Under the pieces are notes generated by a model. It did not search any database. It was not told the origin of the DNA and saw only the letters and a list, made by a program, of their open reading frames with translations. The translations under genes and the position numbers were made by a program. From JBAXGW01 sp037139195 (GTDB lineage: Bacteria > Bacteroidota > Bacteroidia > Bacteroidales > JAHJDW01): a stretch of DNA of 64,000 nt. The stretch lies in NCBI GenBank assembly GCA_037139195.1, contig JBAXGW010000011.1:1-64000 (forward strand), in the 5' to 3' direction. Below, piece by piece: positions 43,898 to 51,432 of this stretch. Every line of letters starts with the position of its first letter. Position 1 is the stretch's first letter.

Positions 43898-46249
43898 GTG
43901 CACGAATATCTTAATGAACTAAACGAAGCTCAACAAAGAGCGGTTCTACATGGAAAAGGACCAGCAATGGTTATTGCAGGTGCTGGATCGGGAAAAACAA
44001 GAGTTTTAACTTATCGTATTGCCTATTTAATAAAATCGGGCGTCGACCCATTTAATATTCTTTCTCTTACCTTTACAAATAAAGCTGCGCGTTCTATGAA
44101 AGAACGTATTGCAAGTGTAGTAAAAAGTTCAGATGCTCAAAACATTTGGATGGGTACTTTTCACTCAATTTTCACAAGAATACTTCGTGTTGAAGCAAAT
44201 AAAATAGGCTTTCCTACTACTTTTGCAATTTACGATACTGATGATGCTAAGAAATTATTAAAACGAATTATCAAGGAATTAGAACTCGACGATAAAGTTT
44301 ATACCCCAAGCATAGTTTTAAATAGAATTTCTTCTGCAAAATCGAACTTAATGTCGTGGGAAGATTATGTGGCTAATGTGGAAACGCAAGAAGACGACAG
44401 AGCTACAAAGAAACCAATGTTAGGAAAAATTTTCGAAATGTATTCGAAGCGCTGTCATGAATCATCTGCTATGGATTTTGACGACTTATTGTATTATACG
44501 TATGTGCTTTTTTGTATTTCGCCAGAGGATTTATATAAATATCAAAACAAATTTAAATATATATTGGTTGATGAGTACCAAGATACTAATTACGCTCAAT
44601 ATTTAATACTAAAAAAATTAGCTGCACGCTTCGAAAACATTACCGTTGTAGGCGATGACGCACAAAGTATATACGCATTTCGTGGCGCAAGCATTCAAAA
44701 TATTTTAGGTTTTCAGAAAGATTATCCCGACTGTAAAACCTACAAATTAGAACAAAATTACCGTTCAACACAATTTATAGTAAATGCAGCAAATAGCGTT
44801 ATAGCTAAAAATGTAGCACAGCTGCCTAAGAAAGTTTGGACCTCAAACGAAGAAGGAAATAAAATAAAGGTAGTTAGAAATATATCCGACAACGAAGAAG
44901 GAAACATGGTTGCTCAAACCATTTTCTATAATAAAATGACCAACCAACTAAGAGATTCTGATTTTGCAATTCTATATAGAACAAATGCTCAATCGCGCTC
45001 AATTGAAGAAGCTCTTAGAAAAGCAGACATTCCATATCGTATTTATGGCGGACTATCATTCTATCAAAGAAAAGAAATAAAAGATATTGTAGCGTATTTT
45101 AGAGTTGCAATAAACAATACAGACGAAGCTGCTTTGCTTAGAATAATTAATTATCCAAACAGAAAAATTGGGAAAACTAGCGAAGAAAAAATATTAGCTA
45201 AAGCCAAAGAACATAACGTATCGGTTTGGAAAATAATTGAAAACATTCATAATCCAAAACTTATTATCGACCTAAATAGCGGACAAAAAACAGCAATCGC
45301 TAATTTTTGTAATATGATAAAAAGCTTTGGTCAAATAATATCAACGCAAAATGCGCTGGATGCTGCTAGTTATATTTGGGGGCATTCGGGATTAAAATAT
45401 GAATTAGAATCGGATGCAACACCCGAAGGCGTTAATCGGGTAGACAATGTGAATGAGCTTTTTAGTGCAATTCAGGAGTTTGAAAAAAACACCGAAAACG
45501 AAGACGAAAAAAGATTAACCCATTTTACACAAGACATTGCATTATTAACCGATGCCGATAACGAAAACCCTGACGATAAAGACAAAGTAGTGTTAATGAC
45601 AATTCATGCTGCTAAAGGCTTAGAATTTCCTCATGTTTTTTTAGTTGGGCTGGAAGAAAATCTTTTTCCATCTCAACTTGCTCTTATGTCGCGCTCTGAA
45701 TTGGAAGAAGAACGAAGATTATTTTATGTTGCGATAACTAGAGCCGAAAAATCGCTTACTATTTCGTATGCAGTTTCGAGATTTCGTTACGGACAAGTTA
45801 CATCCTGTGAGCCAAGTCGTTTCTTAATGGATATTGACAAAAGTTATCTTGATATTCCTCAAGCAAAAACAACTTTTCAAAAAGATACGGATTCAAAATC
45901 ATCATGGAAACCATCGTTTAATAAGTTTGAAACGAAGTTTGAATCTAAATCTACTTTCCAAGCAAAACCCGAAAAATTAAATTTTGACACTCCCACTCAA
46001 AAGCCAACTTTCGATTCAAGCAAACTGGTTTCTGTTAACAAAGCATTATCTAAAGATAAGCCAGGTGGCAATTATGCCAATTCGTCAGAAATTCAGTCGG
46101 GAATGGATATTGAACACGACCGTTTTGGCAAAGGAAAAGTATTGCAAGTGGAAGGCGAAGGTGCAAACAGAAAAGCAACCGTATTTTTTGAAAATATTGG
46201 GCAAAAACAATTGTTACTTAAGTTTGCGCAGTTGACGATTATCAAGTAA
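43898..46249 (+). CDS. UvrD/PcrA-type ATP-dependent DNA helicase
   Basis: Superfamily 1A 3'-5' helicase for repair and replication-fork work. Protein of 783 residues. Q motif LNEAQQRAV, Walker A AGAGSGKT (27-34), motif II VDEYQDTN, motif III GDDAQSIYAFRGA, motif IV QNYRSTQFI, motif V TIHAAKGLEF and motif VI RRLFYVAITRA are all present. The C-terminus ends in a PcrA-like Tudor segment (HDRFGKGKVLQVEGEGANRK). The start is GTG: an in-frame stop lies just upstream, and the next Met would remove the Q motif. Confidence 0.94.
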   Translation: MHEYLNELNEAQQRAVLHGKGPAMVIAGAGSGKTRVLTYRIAYLIKSGVDPFNILSLTFTNKAARSMKERIASVVKSSDAQNIWMGTFHSIFTRILRVEANKIGFPTTFAIYDTDDAKKLLKRIIKELELDDKVYTPSIVLNRISSAKSNLMSWEDYVANVETQEDDRATKKPMLGKIFEMYSKRCHESSAMDFDDLLYYTYVLFCISPEDLYKYQNKFKYILVDEYQDTNYAQYLILKKLAARFENITVVGDDAQSIYAFRGASIQNILGFQKDYPDCKTYKLEQNYRSTQFIVNAANSVIAKNVAQLPKKVWTSNEEGNKIKVVRNISDNEEGNMVAQTIFYNKMTNQLRDSDFAILYRTNAQSRSIEEALRKADIPYRIYGGLSFYQRKEIKDIVAYFRVAINNTDEAALLRIINYPNRKIGKTSEEKILAKAKEHNVSVWKIIENIHNPKLIIDLNSGQKTAIANFCNMIKSFGQIISTQNALDAASYIWGHSGLKYELESDATPEGVNRVDNVNELFSAIQEFEKNTENEDEKRLTHFTQDIALLTDADNENPDDKDKVVLMTIHAAKGLEFPHVFLVGLEENLFPSQLALMSRSELEEERRLFYVAITRAEKSLTISYAVSRFRYGQVTSCEPSRFLMDIDKSYLDIPQAKTTFQKDTDSKSSWKPSFNKFETKFESKSTFQAKPEKLNFDTPTQKPTFDSSKLVSVNKALSKDKPGGNYANSSEIQSGMDIEHDRFGKGKVLQVEGEGANRKATVFFENIGQKQLLLKFAQLTIIK

Positions 46250-46327
46250 ACCAACTTTTTTAATCGAGATGAATTCTAATAATCTGAGCTATCAGCATTT
46301 TAATTAAAAATCCTGTCAAAACAAAAT

Positions 46328-46357
46328 TTGGAAAAGCAATAAAGTTTCGTAATTTTG
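46328..46357 (+). promoter_or_regulatory. promoter of the DUF4290 gene
   Basis: TTG (46328-46330), 19 bases, then TAATTTTG (46350-46357), a full match to TTG-N19-TAnnTTTG. Expected start near 46364, giving a leader of about 105 bases. Confidence 0.7.
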
Positions 46358-46471
46358 TAATCTAAGATAACTACATACAAAATATTACAACCAAAACATT
46401 TTACTAAGTCCTTTACTTTATTTAAACTCAAATAAAAAAAGAACTGAATTACTTTAATCACAAACCAATTT

Positions 46472-47161
46472 ATGGAATACAACAGCACAAGAAGACCCTT
46501 GGTAATGCGCGAATACGGTAGAAACATTCAAAAAATGGGTTTACATACAATCTCTATTGAAGACAAAGAAAAAAGATCGCTTGCAGCAAAATCGATAGTT
46601 CAAATTATGGGACAAATGGTTCCTCAAACTAGAGAAGTTATAGATTACAAAAATAAACTGTGGGATCATCTTCATACCATTACAAATTACGAATTGGATA
46701 TTGACGCTCCTTATCCAAAGCCTAACCCACAAGAAAAAACAATTGGTGCTCGACTCAAATATTCTAATAAATACACCATTAAATATCGTCATTACGGCCG
46801 TATAGTGCAGACAATGATAAAAAAAGCTATTGAAATGCCTGAAGGCGAAGAAAAAGAAGCTTTTGTGGTGGTTATTGCCAATCAATTAAAAAAATCGTAC
46901 TTGAATTGGAACAGGGATTCAGTAAATGACGAAACAATTGAAGCACAACTTATTGAATTATCAAACGGACAACTAAAAATAAATGACATTTCTAAATTAT
47001 CAAATACCCAAGATATTTTAAGAAATCAGAAGAAAATGCGTCCTAAAACTATTCAAAATAATAACCAAAACAATAAAAACCCAAATAATGGACCTCGCAA
47101 TAATAATGGAGGTTCGAATAATGGTTTTAACTATAAAAACAAACCAAAAAAGAAAATCTAG
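46472..47161 (+). CDS. DUF4290 domain-containing protein
   Basis: Protein of 229 residues. Residues 1-175 match the DUF4290 family, which is typical of Bacteroidota and has no known function (MEYNSTRRPLVMREYGRNIQ, DAPYPKPNPQEKTIGARLKY). The last ~45 residues are an Asn/Lys/Gly-rich low-complexity tail. There is no signal peptide or membrane segment. It sits between the helicase and murA, with its own promoter. Confidence 0.85.
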   Translation: MEYNSTRRPLVMREYGRNIQKMGLHTISIEDKEKRSLAAKSIVQIMGQMVPQTREVIDYKNKLWDHLHTITNYELDIDAPYPKPNPQEKTIGARLKYSNKYTIKYRHYGRIVQTMIKKAIEMPEGEEKEAFVVVIANQLKKSYLNWNRDSVNDETIEAQLIELSNGQLKINDISKLSNTQDILRNQKKMRPKTIQNNNQNNKNPNNGPRNNNGGSNNGFNYKNKPKKKI

Positions 47162-47167
47162 ATTTAC

Positions 47168-47184
47168 CCTTCGACTCCGCTCAG
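47168..47184 (+). repeat. dispersed 17-bp repeat, copy 2
   Basis: Exact second copy of the word at 43687-43703, in the same orientation, just after the DUF4290 stop. The two copies bracket the helicase and DUF4290 genes. Confidence 0.7.
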
Positions 47185-47239
47185 GGAGACAAGAGTGAGT
47201 GCAATTTATCAGAGTAGAAGAGTTTTAAACAATAATATT

Positions 47240-48544
47240 ATGCATAGTTTTGAAGTAACAGGTGGAATTAAACTTCATGGCGAAATAACGCCACAAGGAG
47301 CAAAAAACGAAGCACTACAAGTTATTTGTGCTGCAATTCTAACTTCTGAAAAGGTTACCATATCTAACGTTCCTGACATCAGAGATATTAATAAACTTAT
47401 TGAACTAATGCGTTCGATGGGAATATCAATTGAAAAAACAGGTAATGAAGAGTTTACTTTTGATGCTTCAACTATTAATATTGATTACCTTAATACCCCC
47501 GAATTTATTAATCAAGCTTCATCACTCAGAGGCTCGATTATGATTGTTGGTCCTCTTTTGGCTCGCTTTGGCAAAGTGCTTGTTCCTAAGCCAGGTGGCG
47601 ATAAAATTGGTCGCAGGAGATTAGACACCCATTTTATTGGATTTCAGAAACTAGGGGCTCAGTTTATTTACAATAGCACATCTAACTTTTTCAGTATTGA
47701 AGCCAAGGAATTGAAAGGCACTTACATGTTACTTGATGAAGCATCGGTTACTGGAACTGCAAATATTATCATGGCTGCAACACTTGCAAAAGGAACAACT
47801 ACTATATTCAATGCAGCTTGCGAACCTTATATTCAACAACTGTGCAAAATGCTTGTTAATATGGGCGCTAAGATTCAAGGAATTGGCTCTAACTTACTTA
47901 CCATTGAAGGTGTAAACGAACTTTATGGTTGCAAACACCGATTGCTACCCGACATGATTGAAATTGGTAGCTTCATTGGTTTAGCAGCAATGACTTCATC
48001 TGAAATAACCATCAAAAATGTTTGCTACGACCAATTAGGATTAATACCAGATGTATTCAAACGCCTTGGAATAACAATAATTCATAACGAAGACGATATA
48101 ATTATCCCATCGCAAAGCCATTACGAAGTAGATACTTTTATTGATGGCTCAATTTTAACAATTTCCGATGCACCATGGCCAGGCTTTACCCCTGACTTAT
48201 TGAGTATTGCATTGGTAGTAGCAACACAAGCCAAAGGCAGTGTGCTTATTCATCAAAAGATGTTCGAAAGTCGTTTGTTCTTTGTAGATAAACTAATTGA
48301 TATGGGAGCACAAATCATACTTTGCGACCCACACCGTGCAACCGTTATCGGACAAAACAAACAATTCCCTCTTCGTCCACTCGAAATGTCATCGCCCGAT
48401 ATTCGTGCCGGAGTTTCTTTGCTAATTGCAGCACTATCTGCCAATGGCACCAGTGTAATTCACAATATCGAGCAAATAGACCGCGGATACCAAAATATTG
48501 ATGTACGTTTAAATGCCTTGGGAGCTAGGATTAAGAGAGTTTGA
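47240..48544 (+). CDS. murA: UDP-N-acetylglucosamine 1-carboxyvinyltransferase, Asp-type
   Basis: First committed step of peptidoglycan precursor synthesis. With the ATG start (MHSFEVTGGIKLHG) the protein has 434 residues; a GTG at 47195 would add 15 unlikely residues. K22 and N23 of the conserved AKNEAL are present. In the catalytic loop the sequence is KPGGDKIGRRRLDTH, so Asp121 stands where E. coli MurA has Cys115. Asp at this site is known from naturally fosfomycin-insensitive MurA enzymes, so the same is expected here. Confidence 0.94.
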   Translation: MHSFEVTGGIKLHGEITPQGAKNEALQVICAAILTSEKVTISNVPDIRDINKLIELMRSMGISIEKTGNEEFTFDASTINIDYLNTPEFINQASSLRGSIMIVGPLLARFGKVLVPKPGGDKIGRRRLDTHFIGFQKLGAQFIYNSTSNFFSIEAKELKGTYMLLDEASVTGTANIIMAATLAKGTTTIFNAACEPYIQQLCKMLVNMGAKIQGIGSNLLTIEGVNELYGCKHRLLPDMIEIGSFIGLAAMTSSEITIKNVCYDQLGLIPDVFKRLGITIIHNEDDIIIPSQSHYEVDTFIDGSILTISDAPWPGFTPDLLSIALVVATQAKGSVLIHQKMFESRLFFVDKLIDMGAQIILCDPHRATVIGQNKQFPLRPLEMSSPDIRAGVSLLIAALSANGTSVIHNIEQIDRGYQNIDVRLNALGARIKRV

Positions 48545-48546
48545 GA

Positions 48547-48587
48547 TAGTGAGTAGTGAATGGTGAGTAGTGAGTAGTGAGTAGTGA
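48547..48587 (+). repeat. imperfect 7-bp tandem repeat
   Basis: About five units of gtgagta with one variant unit (gtgaatg), directly after the murA stop and ending about 35 bases before the next gene. It carries no reading frame of its own. Confidence 0.7.
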
Positions 48588-48620
48588 AAAGATAAAAAAC
48601 TGTTTTTCAAAGTATCTAAA

Positions 48621-49196
48621 ATGAAAAAAACAATTATCCTTACTTTAATAATTTTAGTTTTTTATTCATGCAAAACAGATAGAAAACCAAGAACTATTTA
48701 TTGGTCAGCAAGCAGATTCGAAAATTATATAAGAGACACTGTTCATAAACCTAAATTACACTTAGGTTATTACATTGAAATATCAGATAACGGAGACGCA
48801 AAATTAATGACACGCAAAAATTTTAATGCTCCAAAAGAATTTTACAAAATTAAAATTCCTGACTCATTAATAAATCAAATTTTCAACCTCACAAACAATG
48901 ATAGTTTGTTCATAGTAAAAAAGCTAAACAACAATGAAAGCGCAATTTATGATGGCCCCACATATTACATACAGTATTCAAACGATTCAACAAAGAAAGA
49001 AGCTGTATATGAACCTTATAGATCAAATCTAATTCAAGGCAAAATGCAAAGAATAATGAAAAGCATTTTAATAAATCCAGTTATTATTTGCAATACTCAA
49101 ATTAACTTGATTGAATATGAAAAACAAGTAGAGGAAACAATTAATAAAAATTATCCCCCAATTAAAATCTTAATTGACAAAGAAGTTTCTGAATAA
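48621..49196 (+). CDS. small lipoprotein of unknown function
   Basis: Protein of 191 residues with a lipoprotein signal: MKKTIILTLIILVFYSC, so the lipidated Cys is 17, followed by KTDRK. The body is Asn, Lys and Tyr-rich with no recognised domain (YWSASRFENYIRDTVH, YNDSTKK-type segments). No promoter was recognised. Confidence 0.7.
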   Translation: MKKTIILTLIILVFYSCKTDRKPRTIYWSASRFENYIRDTVHKPKLHLGYYIEISDNGDAKLMTRKNFNAPKEFYKIKIPDSLINQIFNLTNNDSLFIVKKLNNNESAIYDGPTYYIQYSNDSTKKEAVYEPYRSNLIQGKMQRIMKSILINPVIICNTQINLIEYEKQVEETINKNYPPIKILIDKEVSE

Positions 49197-49230
49197 TTTC
49201 TTTAAATGTTTTTGAAAATTTAAACATATT

Positions 49231-49261
49231 TTGGAAAAAGCAAATTATGTACATATATTTG
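49231..49261 (+). promoter_or_regulatory. promoter of the YefM/YoeB operon
   Basis: TTG (49231-49233), exactly 20 bases, then TATATTTG (49254-49261). The -7 box lies between and partly within two TGTACA palindromes, so a repressor bound there would block transcription. Confidence 0.7.
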
Positions 49262-49277
49262 TACAATATTAAGTACA
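49248..49277 (+). promoter_or_regulatory. candidate operator with TGTACA palindromes
   Basis: TGTACA at 49248-49253 and again at 49260-49265 are separated by 6 bases. A third half-site, AGTACA, is at 49272-49277. They overlap the -7 box and presumed transcription start. Autorepression by the antitoxin, alone or with its toxin, is the rule for YefM/YoeB pairs and uses short TGTACA-type palindromes. Confidence 0.65.
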
Positions 49278-49291
49278 ATAATAAATCCATT

Positions 49292-49543
49292 ATGTTAACA
49301 GCTACAATTTCAGATTTCAGGAAAGATATTAGAAAATATCTCGATTCCGTTACCAACAATTTTGAAACTCTTATTATTAACAGAGGCAAAGATAGCGGTG
49401 TTGTTGTTATTTCATTGGAAGAATACAATTCCCTTTGCTCAACTCAACATGAACTATCATCAAAAGCAAATGAAAAAAGGTTAGATTCGGCTATTGAAAA
49501 ACTGAAAAACAATTCATCATTTCAAAAAGAACTTATCGACTAA
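49292..49543 (+). CDS. type II antitoxin, Phd/YefM family
   Basis: Protein of 83 residues starting MLTATISDFRKDIRKYLDSV, the usual YefM opening, with VVISLEEYNSL. The N-terminal half is the DNA-binding and dimerisation fold; the C-terminal half neutralises the toxin. An upstream in-frame ATG at 49247 lies inside the promoter/operator and is rejected as start. The stop overlaps the toxin start by one base (TAATG). Confidence 0.9.
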   Translation: MLTATISDFRKDIRKYLDSVTNNFETLIINRGKDSGVVVISLEEYNSLCSTQHELSSKANEKRLDSAIEKLKNNSSFQKELID

Positions 49544-49803
49544 TGAAATATACATTTGTTGACGAGTCTTGGGAAGATTATCTATATTGGCAAAAGACCG
49601 ATAAAAAAATGCTAAAAAGAATAAATGAACTTCTAAAAGACATTTCCCGAACTCCATTTTCAGGAATTGGCAAGCCCGAACCCTTGAAATACAAATATGC
49701 AGGATTTTGGTCACGCAGAATTGACAATGAACACCGATTAATATACAAAGTAAATGAAGATGAAATATTAATTGCTAAATGCAGATTTCATTACGATTCT
49801 TGA
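49543..49803 (+). CDS. yoeB: YoeB-family mRNA interferase toxin
   Basis: Protein of 86 residues. Catalytic residues of YoeB occur at the same numbers as in E. coli: E46, R65, H83 and Y84 (KPEPLK, EHRLIY, CRFHYDS). It cleaves mRNA at the ribosomal A site when freed from its antitoxin. The gene is intact and translationally coupled to the YefM-type antitoxin. Confidence 0.93.
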   Translation: MKYTFVDESWEDYLYWQKTDKKMLKRINELLKDISRTPFSGIGKPEPLKYKYAGFWSRRIDNEHRLIYKVNEDEILIAKCRFHYDS

Positions 49804-49872
49804 TGCCAAACTAATAAAATAAGTAAATAATGCCCAACAAATATATTTTTTCCATTTAAATATATTTTTAAC

Positions 49873-49880
49873 TAAATTTG
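49873..49880 (+). promoter_or_regulatory. -7 element for the second toxin-antitoxin pair
   Basis: TAAATTTG matches TAnnTTTG, 15 bases before the ATG at 49896. The TTG that could be taken as an earlier start codon (49878) is part of this box. Confidence 0.5.
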
Positions 49881-49895
49881 CATAAAACAACAGCC

Positions 49896-50165
49896 ATGAA
49901 CTCTCAAGAATTCAGATTTGACAACACAAATCTTAACGCAGAATTATTTTACTCTGCATTTCTTAGTCTTCCCGAAGCCGAAAAGGAATTCTTTTTAACA
50001 CGACTTTTAAATAGCATTAATTCAAAAGCAATTTCGTTTACCTCCAAAGGAAAAGCTTTAACAAAGAAACAGTATTCTCAGCATATTGAAGCAATTAGTA
50101 AAGATGTTAAAAATGGCAATTTTATTTCACATGAAGATATGCTAAATGAAGCCGAAAATGAATAA
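49896..50165 (+). CDS. putative antitoxin of a ParE-like toxin
   Basis: Protein of 89 residues with no confidently recognised family. It is helical and charged, and the C-terminal GNFISHEDMLNEAENE resembles the toxin-binding tail of type II antitoxins. The N-terminal half has SLPEAEKEFFLTRLL. The gene overlaps the ParE-like toxin by 8 bp, and that arrangement is the main evidence for its role. Confidence 0.65.
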   Translation: MNSQEFRFDNTNLNAELFYSAFLSLPEAEKEFFLTRLLNSINSKAISFTSKGKALTKKQYSQHIEAISKDVKNGNFISHEDMLNEAENE

Positions 50166-50472
50166 GTTTAATATTAAATGGTCATTTTATGCAAAAAACA
50201 GTCTTGACAGTATAATCGATTATATAAAACAAGAATCACCTTCAAATTCTAGAAAAGTAAAAAAAACTTTGATTTCAATCATTGGAACTTTAAATCAGTA
50301 TCCCAACAAATATCCAATAGATCCATATATTTCCAGAAACAAAGGAACTTTCCGTTTTATTAGTAAATGGAATTATAAAATCGTATATGAAATTACAAAA
50401 GAAGAAATAATAATAATTGATATTTTTCACACATCTCAACTGCCAGAAAAAATTCAAAATTCTTTTAAATAA
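50158..50472 (+). CDS. ParE/RelE-superfamily toxin
   Basis: Protein of 104 residues from the ATG at 50158 (MNKFNIKWSFYAKNSLDSII). The fold is recognisable from WSFYAKNSLDSIIDYI, a QYPNKYPIDPYI segment and a closing YKIVYEITKEEIIIIDIFHT. ParE members block gyrase and RelE members cut mRNA. The basic RelE triad is not evident, so ParE-like is preferred. Confidence 0.8.
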   Translation: MNKFNIKWSFYAKNSLDSIIDYIKQESPSNSRKVKKTLISIIGTLNQYPNKYPIDPYISRNKGTFRFISKWNYKIVYEITKEEIIIIDIFHTSQLPEKIQNSFK

Positions 50473-50543
50473 TCTCATGCTAAATCTTCATAGATAAAAC
50501 TCTTCAAAAGCTAAACCAAATAAAATATTCCAACTAAATTTCT

Positions 50544-50551
50544 TACCTTTG
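50544..50551 (+). promoter_or_regulatory. -7 element for grpE-dnaJ
   Basis: TACCTTTG fits TAnnTTTG and is the same 8-mer as in the rpsL promoter, 33 bases before the grpE ATG. No TTG at -33, which may mean weaker or regulated expression. Confidence 0.55.
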
Positions 50552-50559
50552 CAAACTGT

Positions 50560-50574
50560 CTGACAAATTGTCGG
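50560..50574 (+). promoter_or_regulatory. inverted repeat in the grpE leader
   Basis: CTGACA-AAT-TGTCGG, six pairs with one G-T, lies just past the presumed transcription start. It could be an operator or an RNA hairpin. It is not the CIRCE element (TTAGCACTC-type). A role in heat-shock control is only inferred from the gene it precedes. Confidence 0.4.
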
Positions 50575-50584
50575 ATTTATTCAA

Positions 50585-51223
50585 ATGGCAAAAAAATTGT
50601 TAGCGCCCATGATGAACATTGTAGATAAAATCAAAGATAAAATGAAGAAGAACAAAGAAAACACGGAAGAAACTACCATTGAAACTAACGAAAATATTGA
50701 TGTTGCTAATGAAGCTGACGTAAAAGTTGAAGAGCCTCAAGTGGAATTAACTCCAGAAGAACAACATCAAAAGGAAATTGAAGAATCAACCGCTAAATAC
50801 AACGAACTGAACGACCGATTTTTACGCCTATATTCAGAATTCGATAACTATAAAAAAAGAACCATCAAAGAACGCCTTGATTTGATTAAAAATGCAAGTG
50901 AAGACCTTGTAACTTCAATGCTTCCAGTTTTAGATGATTTTGATAGAGCGCTAAAAGCAATGGAAACATCTGATAATATTGAAACTGCAAAAGAAGGAGT
51001 TTCTTTAATTTCTAATAAACTTAGAAATATCCTAACTAACAAAGGCTTAAAAGAAATGGAATCGCCAGTTATGCAGGAGCTAAATACCGATTTTCACGAA
51101 GCAATAACAAATATTCCTGCTCCAAGCGAAGATTTTAAAGGCAAAATTGTTGATATGGTTGAAAAGGGCTATTTGCTAAATGATAAGGTTATACGCTATG
51201 CAAAAGTTGTTATCGGCCAATAA
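50585..51223 (+). CDS. grpE: nucleotide exchange factor GrpE
   Basis: Releases ADP from DnaK in the chaperone cycle. Protein of 212 residues. A charged N-terminal region (to about residue 60) precedes the long coiled coil (YNELNDRFLRLYSEFDNYKK). The C-terminal beta-wing domain contains FHEAITNIPAPSEDFKGKIV and EKGYLLNDKVIRYAKVVIG. It is paired with dnaJ downstream; dnaK is not in the window. Confidence 0.95.
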   Translation: MAKKLLAPMMNIVDKIKDKMKKNKENTEETTIETNENIDVANEADVKVEEPQVELTPEEQHQKEIEESTAKYNELNDRFLRLYSEFDNYKKRTIKERLDLIKNASEDLVTSMLPVLDDFDRALKAMETSDNIETAKEGVSLISNKLRNILTNKGLKEMESPVMQELNTDFHEAITNIPAPSEDFKGKIVDMVEKGYLLNDKVIRYAKVVIGQ

Positions 51224-51243
51224 AGGCTTATAAAAAATAACCA

Positions 51244-51321
51244 ACTACGGCGTTATGCTCAAATTTTTTAATAATCATTTACTTCAGTAAACTCATATTT
51301 TAAAATTTTTCGCAAGCCTTG
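51244..51321. repeat. possible intergenic repeat element before dnaJ
   Basis: The grpE-dnaJ gap holds a locally GC-richer block (ACTACGGCGTTATGCTC) followed by a perfect palindrome TTTACT-TC-AGTAAA at 51278-51291 and CGCAAGCCTTG. It looks unlike the surrounding A/T-rich DNA and may be a dispersed element. No second copy was found in this window. Confidence 0.35.
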
Positions 51322-51432
51322 TGTTTGGATTTTTTATTAAACCTAAATTTTAAATAAGAAAACGTCTGGCATCTAACATTTTCTATCTAATTATATAATT
51401 AAAAAGTTTACTAGTCAAAATAAAAGTAAGAA

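Noticed and set aside
47195..47239. GTG start for murA
   Set aside because: The added residues do not match MurA and come from the sequence just behind the dispersed repeat; the ATG at 47240 gives the normal start.
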